From NCBI RefSeq assembly GCF_001902295.1, contig NZ_CP018335.1:1922001-1986000 (forward strand): 64,000 bases of DNA, written 5' to 3'. The stretch is from Clostridium kluyveri. GTDB taxonomy: Bacteria > Bacillota > Clostridia > Clostridiales > Clostridiaceae. The position numbers were made by a program, and so were the translations under genes. Below, one piece after another: positions 49,974 to 59,042 of the stretch; the stretch's first letter is position 1; every line of letters begins with the position of its first letter. The notes under the pieces were generated by a model that searched no databases, had not been told where the DNA came from, and saw only the letters and a program-made list of their open reading frames with translations.

Positions 49974-51365
49974 ATGAAAGAGTTTATTTTTAATTTTACA
50001 GCTATTTTTCAAATATCGATTTTTACAATCACAATGTATTACCTAATACTTTCTTTATTTGGACTCTATAAAAGAAGAGATAATGGTGCAGAAAAATGTA
50101 TGCCTAAAAATACTTTTGCACTTTTAGTAGCAGCTCATAATGAAGAGATGGTTATTGCAAAAATAATAGAGAGTCTAAAAGATATTGACTATCCCAAAGA
50201 TATGTATGATATTTTTGTTATTGCGGATAATTGTGATGATGATACAGCATCTATAGCAAGAAAATATAATGTAAATGTATTTGAAAGAAAAGTTCCGGAT
50301 AAAAAGGGAAAGGGATATGCACTGGAATGGATGTTCAATAAAATATTTAAGATGGATAAACAATATGATTCTATAGCTGTTTTTGATGCGGATAATTTGG
50401 TTTCAAAAAATTTTTTAATAGAAATGAATTATAAACTATGTCAAGGATATAAAGTTGTTCAAGGTTACATAGATAGTAAAAATCCCAATGATTCATGGAT
50501 AACAGGTTCTTATTCAATTTCTTTTTGGACCGCCAACAGGCTTTTTCAACTTTCTAGGTCAAATCTTGGATTATCAAATCAAATCGGAGGCACAGGCTTT
50601 TGTATGAATACGGAGATACTAAAGCAGCTTGGATGGGGTGCTACTTGTTTGACTGAAGATTTAGAATTTACCTGTAAATTAGTACTAAATGGATATAAGG
50701 TAGGATGGGCTCATAATGCTGTAGTATATGATGAAAAGCCTTTAACACTAAAACAATCCTGGCATCAAAGAAAAAGATGGATGAAAGGATTTACTGATGT
50801 TGCCTCAAGGTTTTTCTTTAAACTTATAAAAAAGGCACTAAGAGATAAAAATCTCACTGCACTTGACTGTGCCATATATACTGTACAGCCTTTTGTCACC
50901 TTGTTAATAGGGCTTTCAGCTTTTATAACTATTCTACAGAATACCCATGGTTTAAATATATTTGTTATAAATATATATTTTATACCTATATTATGGAAAG
51001 CATTTAGTATAGTTCAATTTCTAGTAACCCCCTTTATAATGATGTTAGAAAATAAACTGTCAAAGAAGATGTTTTCTATATTTGTTCTATATTCCTTCAA
51101 TATAGTAGTACTCGCGCTGGTGTTTGATTCACCTACTCTATTAGAGACGGTATCTGGAAGTATTTTATATCTTTTGATATTTGTAATAGGCATATCCTTA
51201 TTAGGAGGTAAAAATTCTCTTAGAATATTTATATGGTATCTGCTCTATGGTATATATACTTTAACATGGATACCGATAACAATACAAGGAATATTGGACA
51301 AGAATAACAAAGAATGGAATCACACTAAACATATAAGACAAATAAGTATACAGGAAGTAGAATAA
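49974..51365 (+). CDS. Family 2 glycosyltransferase, membrane (processive type)
   Basis: 463 residues. One N-terminal helix, a GT-A catalytic domain (about 50-270) and four to five C-terminal helices. Motifs: DNCDDDT, FDADNLV (DxD), TGFCMN, LTEDLEFTCKL (catalytic Asp), and QRKRWMKG (QxxRW). This matches BcsA/PgaC-type synthases of beta-linked glycans. GTG 49971 is an alternative start; both follow AAGGAAGG. No polymer export partner is adjacent. Confidence 0.85.
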   Translation: MKEFIFNFTAIFQISIFTITMYYLILSLFGLYKRRDNGAEKCMPKNTFALLVAAHNEEMVIAKIIESLKDIDYPKDMYDIFVIADNCDDDTASIARKYNVNVFERKVPDKKGKGYALEWMFNKIFKMDKQYDSIAVFDADNLVSKNFLIEMNYKLCQGYKVVQGYIDSKNPNDSWITGSYSISFWTANRLFQLSRSNLGLSNQIGGTGFCMNTEILKQLGWGATCLTEDLEFTCKLVLNGYKVGWAHNAVVYDEKPLTLKQSWHQRKRWMKGFTDVASRFFFKLIKKALRDKNLTALDCAIYTVQPFVTLLIGLSAFITILQNTHGLNIFVINIYFIPILWKAFSIVQFLVTPFIMMLENKLSKKMFSIFVLYSFNIVVLALVFDSPTLLETVSGSILYLLIFVIGISLLGGKNSLRIFIWYLLYGIYTLTWIPITIQGILDKNNKEWNHTKHIRQISIQEVE

Positions 51366-51369
51366 TAAA

Positions 51370-51407
51370 ATTAATCCTCAATGTATGACTGAGGATTAAT
51401 TTTATTA
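51370..51407. terminator. Terminator after the glycosyltransferase
   Basis: AATTAATCCTCA and TGAGGATTAATT, 12-bp perfect stem with 9-base loop, then TTATTATT. AT-rich on both sides, so possibly bidirectional. Confidence 0.85.
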
Positions 51408-51452
51408 TTTAAGTATACTATAATATATTTAATATACGAGTAGGATGATAAT

Positions 51453-52172
51453 ATGATAGAAAGATTACATAAATACATGGCTGCCTGCGGGGTAGCGTCA
51501 AGAAGAAAATGTGAACATATAATATCTGAGGGAAGAGTAAAAGTAAATGGAGCAGTTATAAGTAAACTGGGAACAACAATTGATGATGAGAGAGATGAAA
51601 TTCTAGTAGATAATAAAATAATAAAGAAAGAAAATAAAAAGGTGTATATATTATTAAATAAGCCGAGAGGATATATATCTTCTGTTAAAGATGATAGGGG
51701 ACGCAAAACACTTCTTGATATAGTAAAGGTAAATGAAAGGGTCTATCCCATAGGAAGGCTTGACTATAACACATCAGGAGCCATAATACTTACCAATGAC
51801 GGGGAAGTATATAATAATATAGCTCATCCAGGGAGTAATAAATCTAAGATATATATTGCTGCAATAAAAGGAATACCTTCTAATGAGGAAATAAAACGAT
51901 TTGAAAATGGCATAGATATAGGAGGATATATAACAGCTGAGGCAAAATTTGATTTTATTAGTTCAAATAAGGAAAGTTCAAAAGTAAAAATAGAAATACA
52001 TGAAGGAAGAAACAGACAGGTTAGAAAAATGTGTGATGCCATAGGCCATCCTGTAATAACTTTAATGAGAATTGCCATAGGAGATATAAAACTAGGCAAT
52101 CTTAAGGAGGGAGCGTGGAGATATTTAAGTGAAAAAGAAATACAATATATAAAAGGTGGAAAGTTATTATGA
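51453..52172 (+). CDS. rluB: rRNA pseudouridine synthase (RluB/RsuA family)
   Basis: 239 residues. N-terminal S4 RNA-binding domain (LHKYMAACGVASRRKCEHII) and the catalytic loop GRLDYNTSGAIILTNDG with the nucleophilic Asp. HEGRNRQVRKMCDAIGHPV is the family's C-terminal motif. Probably modifies 23S rRNA (RluB) though RsuA cannot be excluded. Overlaps the next small gene by 4 bases (ATGA). Confidence 0.9.
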   Translation: MIERLHKYMAACGVASRRKCEHIISEGRVKVNGAVISKLGTTIDDERDEILVDNKIIKKENKKVYILLNKPRGYISSVKDDRGRKTLLDIVKVNERVYPIGRLDYNTSGAIILTNDGEVYNNIAHPGSNKSKIYIAAIKGIPSNEEIKRFENGIDIGGYITAEAKFDFISSNKESSKVKIEIHEGRNRQVRKMCDAIGHPVITLMRIAIGDIKLGNLKEGAWRYLSEKEIQYIKGGKLL

Positions 52173-52333
52173 AGAATGAGTTAAAATTAATTTCATCAAA
52201 AGAATTTAGTGACTATGAAGATATGTATAAAATTGTGGATTTTTTGAATAAAAATTTAAATGGTTATGGTTTTACTTTTGGAATATGCGAGAAAGATAAT
52301 AAAAGTGTAATAAATATTTATAAACATGATTAA
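52169..52333 (+). CDS. Small DUF4264 (YpmA-like) protein
   Basis: 54 residues starting with ATG in the ATGA overlap with rluB, with AAAGGTGG upstream. MKNELKLISSKEFSDYEDMY followed by KIVDFLNKNLNGYGFTFG and INIYKHD matches my memory of YpmA-type DUF4264 proteins. Function unknown. Translationally coupled to the pseudouridine synthase. Confidence 0.75.
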   Translation: MKNELKLISSKEFSDYEDMYKIVDFLNKNLNGYGFTFGICEKDNKSVINIYKHD

Positions 52334-52444
52334 ATAGTTAATTGAATAAACAATTGAATATTATATTGATAATTTACTCAATAGATGTTAAAATGAAACA
52401 AATATTGCAAAGTTGACATGGATGGAGAGAAAGGAATGAAGTAA

Positions 52445-53320
52445 ATGGAAAGCACTAACAATCAGGACTTAATAAGAACAATTCAAATTAAATTTCCAAG
52501 ATTGAGTAAAGGTCAAAAATTAATAGCTGAATATATTTTGAAACATTATGACAAAGCTGCCTTTATGACAGCTGCAAAATTAGGGGTAAATGTAGGAGTA
52601 AGTGAATCAACTGTAGTTAGATTTGCAAATGAACTTGGATTTTCAGGATATCCTAAGCTGCAGAAATCTCTTCAGGAACTTATAAAAAATAAACTTACTA
52701 CGGTACAGAGAATTGAATTATCAAATGATTTTGTAAGTCAGGAAAGTCCACTGAAAAGTGTTCTAAAATCTGATATGGAAAATATAAGAGCTACTCTTGA
52801 AAAAATAAATCATAAGACTTTTGATGATGTAGTAAACAGTATATTTAAGGCAGATAAGATATATATAATAGGACTTAGAAGTTCCACTGCTATTGCAGAT
52901 TTTCTGGGCTTTTATTTGAATTTGATATTAGACAATGTAAAAGTTGTAGGATATGGAATAAGTGATATTTTTGAACAAATGATAAATTTAACCAGTGACG
53001 ATCTGGTAATAGGCATAGGATCTCCTAGATATGCTGTGAGAACTATTGAAGCTCTGGCTTTTGCCAAAAGCAGAAATGCTAGGGTAGTAGCTATTACGGA
53101 CAGCCTTTTATCTCCTCTGGCAGCCAGAGCAGATTATACCTTGATTGCTCAAAGTAATATGACTTCTTTTGTGGATTCACTAGTAGCTCCATTAAGTGTA
53201 ATTAATGCACTTATTATCGCTGTTGGATTACAAGAAAAGGAAAAAATTTCCTCTACTTTTTCAGATCTTGAAACTATATGGCAAGAATATCAAGTATATT
53301 CATTAAAGGATCAAAATTAG
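52445..53320 (+). CDS. RpiR/MurR-family transcriptional regulator
   Basis: 291 residues: N-terminal HTH_6 (about 15-85; GVSESTVVRFANELGFSGYP) and a C-terminal SIS sugar-phosphate-binding domain (about 120-250; IYIIGLRSSTAIADFL, GIGSPRYAVRTIEAL). Usually controls sugar or amino-sugar phosphate genes; no sugar genes are adjacent, so its target is unknown. ATG behind AAGGAATG. Followed by a flavoprotein gene 23 bp later. Confidence 0.88.
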   Translation: MESTNNQDLIRTIQIKFPRLSKGQKLIAEYILKHYDKAAFMTAAKLGVNVGVSESTVVRFANELGFSGYPKLQKSLQELIKNKLTTVQRIELSNDFVSQESPLKSVLKSDMENIRATLEKINHKTFDDVVNSIFKADKIYIIGLRSSTAIADFLGFYLNLILDNVKVVGYGISDIFEQMINLTSDDLVIGIGSPRYAVRTIEALAFAKSRNARVVAITDSLLSPLAARADYTLIAQSNMTSFVDSLVAPLSVINALIIAVGLQEKEKISSTFSDLETIWQEYQVYSLKDQN

Positions 53321-53343
53321 TTGGAAATAAGGTGTATGAATTA

Positions 53344-54576
53344 ATGTCAAAGGTGATAGTAATTGGAGGAGGTCCATCTGGAATGATGGCAGCAATAACT
53401 GCTGCAAATAGAGGATTTGACACTATCTTGGTTGAAAAAAATGAAAAGCTTGGTAAAAAGATGTTCATATCTGGAAAGGGAAGGTGTAATATAACCAATT
53501 CAAAGGATATAAGTGAATTTTTTGATCATATTCCTGTAAATTCTCATTTCCTGTATAGTTCACTTTATTCTTTTACAAATAAGAATACTTTTGAATTTTT
53601 TGACGATTTAGGGGTAAATTTAAAAGTTGAAAGAGGAGGAAGGGTTTTCCCACAGTCTGATAAATCCTCTGATTTAATTAAAGCTATGGAAAAAGAATTG
53701 ATAAAGAAAAATGTAATGATAAGGTTTAATTCTAAAATTAAAAAATTTATTTGCAAGGATAACTTTATAAAAGCAGTCCAACTTGAAGATAATTCACTTA
53801 TAGAAGGAGAGTTATTTATACTCTGCACAGGTGGCATGTCCTATCCACAAACGGGTTCTACTGGAGAAGGATATAAAATGGCTGAAAGTCTAGGGCATAC
53901 CATAACAAAAATTACACCGGCCCTTGTTCCTATAGAAATTGCAGAGGATTGGATAAAAATATTGCAGGGACTTTCTTTAAAAAATATAGAATTAAGTATA
54001 GTGGATTCTAATAATAATATCTTATATAGGGAATTTGGAGAAATGCTTTTTACCCATTTTGGAATTTCAGGACCTGTTGTTTTGAGTTCCAGCAGGGTAG
54101 TAAAAAATAATAGAAATTTAAGGGCAGTTATAAATTTAAAACCTGCTCTTGAGTTTCAGGAATTGGATAGAAGATTGCAGAGAGAATTTTTAAGTTATTC
54201 AAATAAAAGTTTTAAAAATTCTTTAGGAGGGTTACTTCCTAAAAAACTTATTGACATAATTTTAGATTTATGTAACATAAAATTAGATAAAAAATGCAAT
54301 TCTATAACTAAAGAAGAGAGACAGAATTTAGCTGGATTATTACAAAATTTTACTATGCACATAAAAGGGCTTAGACCCATAGAAGAAGCTATAGTTACAT
54401 CTGGAGGAGTGAGTGTTAAGGAAATAGACTCTTCTACCATGAAGTCTAAAATAGTTTCGAATTTATATTTTGCAGGGGAGATAATAGATGTAGATGCAAA
54501 TACAGGAGGATTTAATATGCAGATTGCATTGTCTACTGGATTTTTAGCAGGAAGTAAAATTAAAAATGTATTATAA
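53344..54576 (+). CDS. HI0933/BaiN-family flavoprotein
   Basis: 411 residues, FAD-dependent oxidoreductase. N-terminal VIVIGGGPSGMMAAITAANRG and GKGRCNITN, C-terminal DANTGGFNMQIALSTGFLAG. Family members include BaiN and the YhiN-type proteins; activity not established here. ATG 53344 behind AAGGTG; earlier in-frame codons overlap the regulator gene and look spurious. Likely co-transcribed with the RpiR-type gene. Confidence 0.85.
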   Translation: MSKVIVIGGGPSGMMAAITAANRGFDTILVEKNEKLGKKMFISGKGRCNITNSKDISEFFDHIPVNSHFLYSSLYSFTNKNTFEFFDDLGVNLKVERGGRVFPQSDKSSDLIKAMEKELIKKNVMIRFNSKIKKFICKDNFIKAVQLEDNSLIEGELFILCTGGMSYPQTGSTGEGYKMAESLGHTITKITPALVPIEIAEDWIKILQGLSLKNIELSIVDSNNNILYREFGEMLFTHFGISGPVVLSSSRVVKNNRNLRAVINLKPALEFQELDRRLQREFLSYSNKSFKNSLGGLLPKKLIDIILDLCNIKLDKKCNSITKEERQNLAGLLQNFTMHIKGLRPIEEAIVTSGGVSVKEIDSSTMKSKIVSNLYFAGEIIDVDANTGGFNMQIALSTGFLAGSKIKNVL

Positions 54577-54650
54577 ATTTAATTAAATCAATGATAATAT
54601 AAATAAAGGATTTTATGTTTTTTTATAGAATATATAAGTAGGATTTTAAT

Positions 54651-54710
54651 ATGAGTAAGATTTCTCATGTAAATTTGGATATGTTTCTTGAGCAGAGAAA
54701 GGCGGAATGA
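54651..54710 (+). CDS. 19-residue open frame before cmk
   Basis: MSKISHVNLDMFLEQRKAE, with TAGGA upstream at workable distance, ending 4 bases before the cmk TTG. Its end GGCGGAATGA also supplies the cmk ribosome binding site. May couple translation; may be chance. Confidence 0.3.
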   Translation: MSKISHVNLDMFLEQRKAE

Positions 54711-54714
54711 CATT

Positions 54715-55380
54715 TTGAATATATCTGTAGCAATTGATGGACCTGCAGCTGCAGGTAAAAGTACTATAGCAAATATTATAGCCCATAAATTTAATCTTAT
54801 GTATATAAATACAGGATCTATGTACAGAGCTGCTGCACTTTTATGTATGAGAGAAAGAGTATGTTACAAGGATGTAGATAGGGTATGTGAAATTGTAAAA
54901 TCACTTAAAATGCATTTTGAAGAAGATAGACTTATTGTAAATGGTGAAGATTTAACAGAGGGTATAAAGCATCCTGATGTAAGTAATAATGTATCTAATT
55001 ATGCTGCTATTTTTAAGCTTAGAAAGTTACTTGTAAAATCGCAGCAAGATATGGCAGGAAAATTTAATGTGATTATGGATGGAAGGGATATAGGTACTGT
55101 AGTTTTAAAAAATGCACCTTTGAAGTTTTTTCTTACAGCTAGTGCCAGTGAAAGGGCAAAAAGAAGATATTTGGAATTAAAGAAGAAAAGTATAGATGTG
55201 GAGTATAATGAGATATTGGATGAGATAATTAAAAGAGATTATATAGATTCCCATAGGGAATCTTCACCCTTTGTAAAAGCAGAAGATGCTATAGAGATAA
55301 ATTCATCTGGACTTTCTATTTACCAGGTGGTAGAAATTATTTCAGGTTACATAAGAAATTACATTAAAGAACATAACTAA
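54715..55380 (+). CDS. cmk: Cytidylate kinase
   Basis: 221 residues. Phosphate loop IDGPAAAGKST, NTGSMYRA, MDGRDIGTVV, and the lid SASERAKRRY. Phosphorylates CMP/dCMP. TTG at 54715 gives the usual Cmk length; upstream starts would add a tail of nine residues. Two bases separate it from the ispH fusion's GTG, in the cmk-ispH-S1 order seen in other clostridia. Confidence 0.93.
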   Translation: MNISVAIDGPAAAGKSTIANIIAHKFNLMYINTGSMYRAAALLCMRERVCYKDVDRVCEIVKSLKMHFEEDRLIVNGEDLTEGIKHPDVSNNVSNYAAIFKLRKLLVKSQQDMAGKFNVIMDGRDIGTVVLKNAPLKFFLTASASERAKRRYLELKKKSIDVEYNEILDEIIKRDYIDSHRESSPFVKAEDAIEINSSGLSIYQVVEIISGYIRNYIKEHN

Positions 55381-55391
55381 AGGTGAATAGT

Positions 55392-57305
55392 ATGAATATT
55401 ATATTAGCAGATAAGTCTGGATTTTGTTTTGGGGTGGAGAGAGCTGTTACCGAGGCTATAAGTGCCAGAGAAAAATTCAAAAAGAAGATATATACTTTAG
55501 GTCCTTTAATTCATAATAGTGATGTAGTAAATAATTTGAAGAAAAAAGGTATATATCCTATAGAATTAGATGATATATATAGTCTCAAAGAAGATGATGT
55601 AGTTGTAATACGTTCTCACGGTGTAGCAAAAGACATATTGGCTCTTTTAGAAAGTAAAAAGATTAATGTGGTGAATGCTACCTGTCCTTATGTTTCTAAC
55701 ATACAGAAAAAAGTGGAAAAATACTATAAATTAGGGTATAGTATATTGATAGTAGGTGATATTAACCATCCAGAGGTATTAGGTATAAATGGATGGTGTG
55801 AAAATACTGGCATTATATCAAAGAATGGTGTCGATTTAGATAAGTTACCTTTAAAAATATGTATAGTTTCACAAACTACAGAAAAACAGTCTAATTGGGA
55901 AAAGGTGTTGAATATAGTAGCTAAAAAGTGCAGGGAGTTTATTGCATTTAATACTATATGCAGTGCCACAGAGTTCCGTCAGAAAGCCGCAGAATGCATA
56001 TCAAAAAAAGTAGATATGATGGTAGTAATAGGGGGTAAAAATAGTTCTAATACCACCAAGCTTTATGAAATATGTAAAAGTAATTGTAATAATACAATTC
56101 ATGTTGAAAATTCAGGAGAAATACCTGATAATATAATTAAGACTAATAAAATTAAAACTATAGGTGTTACAGCAGGAGCTTCAACACCCAATTGGATAAT
56201 AAAGGAGGCAGTTTTAAAAATGAGTGATGACAAAAATTTAGAGTTAAATGAACAATTATCTTATATGGACAAAAATGATACCCAGATAATATTAGGGGAA
56301 AAAATTAAAGGTATAGTAATATCTGTGAATTCTAAAGAGGCTTTTTTAAATATAGGATATAAATCAGATGGCATACTTCCAAAATCTGAAATAACAAAGG
56401 AAGAGGATAACAATTTAGAGGAACTAATTCATATTGGAGATGAATTAGATGTTAAAGTAGTAAGAAGGCAAAATGAAGATGGATATGTGGTATTATCCAA
56501 ATTGGAATTAGATAGAGAAAATGCTTATAAGGAATTGGAAGATGCAAATATAAATGATACATCTTTAAAAGTTACAGTAAAAGAAGATGTAAATGGAGGA
56601 TTAGTAGCCAATTATAAAGGAGCTAGAGTTTTTATACCAGCCTCCCATGTGGAACTATATCATGTAAATGATCTTTCTCAGTATGTAGATAAGGAATTGG
56701 AAGTTAATATAATTGAGTTTAAACAAGAGAGAAAAGGAACTAGAGTAGTAGCTTCAAGAAGGGAAATTTTAAGAATTGAAAGAGAAAAAAGGGAAGAGGA
56801 AACTTGGAACAGGCTTGAAAAAGATATGGTGGTAGAAGGAGAAGTTAGAAGATTAACTGATTTTGGTGCATTTGTTGATGTGCAGGGGGTTGATGGACTT
56901 CTTCATGTATCTGAACTGTCCTGGGGAAGAGTTAATAAACCAGGAGATGTGCTGAAGATAGGTGATAAAATTCAAGTTTATATATTGGATGTAAATAGAG
57001 AAAAGAAAAAGTTATCTCTGTCTCTAAAGAAACTTATGGAGGATCCATGGAATAATGTGGATATAAAATATCCAGTTGGAAATGTAGTTCTAGGAAAAGT
57101 AGTTAGATTTGCTAATTTTGGTGCATTTATAGAATTGGAACCGGGAGTGGATGCATTAGTACACATATCCCAAATAAGTCATAAGAGAATAGATAAACCT
57201 TCAGATGCACTGGAAATAGGACAGGAAATAAAGGCTAAAATTTTAGAAGTAAATAAGGAAAGTGAAAAAATAGCTTTAAGTATAAAAGAAGTAGATGAAA
57301 TTTGA
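55392..57305 (+). CDS. ispH: IspH-ribosomal protein S1 fusion
   Basis: 637 residues. Residues 1-285 are IspH/LytB, which reduces HMBPP to IPP and DMAPP; the 4Fe-4S cysteines are Cys12 (GFCFGVERAV), Cys98 (NATCPYV) and Cys190 (NTICSATEFRQ). Residues about 300-637 hold four S1 RNA-binding repeats, the last two best conserved (DFGAFVDVQGVDGLLHVSEL, NFGAFIELEPGVDALVHISQ). This fusion is known in Clostridium. ATG 55392 follows AAAGGTG; GTG 55383 is inside it. Cytoplasm and ribosome. Confidence 0.95.
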   Translation: MNIILADKSGFCFGVERAVTEAISAREKFKKKIYTLGPLIHNSDVVNNLKKKGIYPIELDDIYSLKEDDVVVIRSHGVAKDILALLESKKINVVNATCPYVSNIQKKVEKYYKLGYSILIVGDINHPEVLGINGWCENTGIISKNGVDLDKLPLKICIVSQTTEKQSNWEKVLNIVAKKCREFIAFNTICSATEFRQKAAECISKKVDMMVVIGGKNSSNTTKLYEICKSNCNNTIHVENSGEIPDNIIKTNKIKTIGVTAGASTPNWIIKEAVLKMSDDKNLELNEQLSYMDKNDTQIILGEKIKGIVISVNSKEAFLNIGYKSDGILPKSEITKEEDNNLEELIHIGDELDVKVVRRQNEDGYVVLSKLELDRENAYKELEDANINDTSLKVTVKEDVNGGLVANYKGARVFIPASHVELYHVNDLSQYVDKELEVNIIEFKQERKGTRVVASRREILRIEREKREEETWNRLEKDMVVEGEVRRLTDFGAFVDVQGVDGLLHVSELSWGRVNKPGDVLKIGDKIQVYILDVNREKKKLSLSLKKLMEDPWNNVDIKYPVGNVVLGKVVRFANFGAFIELEPGVDALVHISQISHKRIDKPSDALEIGQEIKAKILEVNKESEKIALSIKEVDEI

Positions 57306-57383
57306 TATTTATTCTGGAAAATTTTCACATTTACCATTTAAAATTTAATACCCAAAGATAAAATATAGGTTATTTTACAAATA

Positions 57384-57407
57384 TATTTACTTAAATTTAA
57401 GTAAATA
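57384..57407. repeat. 24-bp perfect palindrome
   Basis: TATTTACTTAAATTTAAGTAAATA, followed by CTATATTTTTAT. 79 bp after the ispH fusion and 160 bp before speD. Weak AT-only stem; terminator or operator undecided. Confidence 0.5.
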
Positions 57408-57566
57408 CTATATTTTTATATGATATACATAGGAAATCAGAGAAATCTTTAAAAAAATAGAGATTTTAAAAGTAAATTTTTAATATTAGCATTATATATT
57501 GACTTTTCTATTATTTTTGATAAAATTTAATTGTTATATTTTTTTCAAAGGGGGTAAATGTGAAAG

Positions 57567-57947
57567 ATGAATGAATTAGGGAGACATATTTTAGCAGAGA
57601 TTTATGGATGCGATGGCGAAATATTGAATAATAAAGACTTTATAGAGAAGATAATGGTAGATTCAGCTTTAAAGGCAGGAGCAGAAGTAAGGGAAGTTGC
57701 ATTTCATAGATTCAGCCCTCAGGGCATAAGCGGGGTAGTTATAATATCTGAATCCCATCTAACTATTCACACCTGGCCTGAACTTGGCTATGCTGCTGTG
57801 GATGTGTTTACTTGTGGAGATAGAATTAATCCTTGGGATGCTTGTAACTACATGACTGAAAAATTTAATGCAAAAAATATGACGGCAACTGAAATAAAGA
57901 GAGGTATATTTGAACAAGTTGTAGAAGTAAAAGCCTCAAATATATAG
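57567..57947 (+). CDS. speD: S-adenosylmethionine decarboxylase proenzyme
   Basis: 126 residues. Self-cleavage between Glu62 and Ser63 in SESHLTIHTWPE creates the pyruvoyl group; His68 and Cys83 (FTCGD) are the other catalytic residues. Provides the aminopropyl donor for spermidine. ATG at 57567 with GGGGGT 12 bases upstream. No speE or speA is adjacent. Upstream TTGACT/TAAAAT at about 57500-57530 may be its promoter. Confidence 0.95.
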   Translation: MNELGRHILAEIYGCDGEILNNKDFIEKIMVDSALKAGAEVREVAFHRFSPQGISGVVIISESHLTIHTWPELGYAAVDVFTCGDRINPWDACNYMTEKFNAKNMTATEIKRGIFEQVVEVKASNI

Positions 57948-57948
57948 G

Positions 57949-57982
57949 AGATCATCGCCGGAGGATGGTCTCTTCTTATTTT
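57949..57982 (+). terminator. speD terminator
   Basis: GAGATCATC and GATGGTCTC form a 9-bp stem with one wobble around GCCGGAG, followed by TTCTTATTTT. Confidence 0.8.
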
Positions 57983-58028
57983 AAAGTCCATTTATTATTC
58001 TAAACAATAGGTTTAGGGGAAATTTTAT

Positions 58029-58904
58029 ATGTATGAATGTGTATCACTGGTAAAGAGGAATTTAAATTGTTTTAAAAAACTAAATTCCAAAAGAACTCTG
58101 TTTAATAATTTAAATAAAGATTTTTTTGAAATTTATGATAAATCTAGTTTTGCTAAACAGATATTCTTGAGAAGAACAGTAAAATTACTTAGAAATAACT
58201 TTGATTATATAGGTTATATTTGGACTGATATAGTATGTAAAAATGTTTATAATATAAATGCTATGAATGTATCCTTTATTTCTAATAAGGAGTCAGATAG
58301 TGTACCCTATATACATTTAATAAGTACTATAAAGAAACATTGTGTTCTAAAATATTTGTGCGAAGACAATAATTATAATTCCACACTACTTGAAGATATA
58401 GGCTTTGAGAAGAAAGAAGGTACTTTAGTTCTTTGTAGGGAATTACATGAGAGTATAGATTTGGGTATTCATGAAAACTTAAAATTTGAAATGTTTAAAA
58501 GGGGAAGAGATGAACAAAAAAGATGTAAAATACAAAATGAAATATTTCAGGAGCATAATAGAATACCTTTGACTTTAGAAGATATATATATGGAACAATT
58601 GCAGAGTTACTATTTTGAAGAGGGAGCTGTTTTTTTAAAAAGAAATGCGGAATATATAGGATACGGTCAGATTATAATAGAAAATAATATTCCCATCATA
58701 GTTAACTTCGGTATAATAGAAAAGCATAGAGGCAGGGGATATAGTAAATATCTTTTAAATTATCTTTTAAATATAATATATCAAAATGGCTTTCGTAAAA
58801 TAATGATAAAGGTACGGGATTCTAACTATATAGCACTAAATTTATATAGAAGTGTTGGATTTAAGGTTAAAAAAGAAAGATTTAATTGGGAACTAGAGAA
58901 GTAA
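58029..58904 (+). CDS. GNAT-family N-acetyltransferase
   Basis: 291 residues. The C-terminal half (about 150-291) is a GNAT fold: the acetyl-CoA loop reads KHRGRGYSKYLLNYLL, and NYIALNLYRSVGFKVKKE is the typical end. The first half has no recognised domain and may be a decayed second GNAT fold (GYIWTDIVCKNVYNINAM). ATG behind AGGGGA. Substrate unknown. Confidence 0.8.
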   Translation: MYECVSLVKRNLNCFKKLNSKRTLFNNLNKDFFEIYDKSSFAKQIFLRRTVKLLRNNFDYIGYIWTDIVCKNVYNINAMNVSFISNKESDSVPYIHLISTIKKHCVLKYLCEDNNYNSTLLEDIGFEKKEGTLVLCRELHESIDLGIHENLKFEMFKRGRDEQKRCKIQNEIFQEHNRIPLTLEDIYMEQLQSYYFEEGAVFLKRNAEYIGYGQIIIENNIPIIVNFGIIEKHRGRGYSKYLLNYLLNIIYQNGFRKIMIKVRDSNYIALNLYRSVGFKVKKERFNWELEK

Positions 58905-58963
58905 TTTTTTAAAGAATAATTTTCTTATTATCAGAGTAGTGCGGAGATTTTCATAGAATAAAT

Positions 58964-59010
58964 GAGAGTTAACTTTAAGGGTGTAGTTTTAAAGTTAACT
59001 CTTATTTATT
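58964..59010. terminator. Bidirectional terminator between convergent genes
   Basis: GAGAGTTAACTTTAA and TTAAAGTTAACTCTT, 13-bp stem around GGGTGTAGTT, with T-rich sequence downstream and AT-rich upstream. Lies between the acetyltransferase and the aminotransferase. Confidence 0.85.
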
Positions 59011-59042
59011 TTATATTAAATTGCTAAGCGTTAAAGATATAT

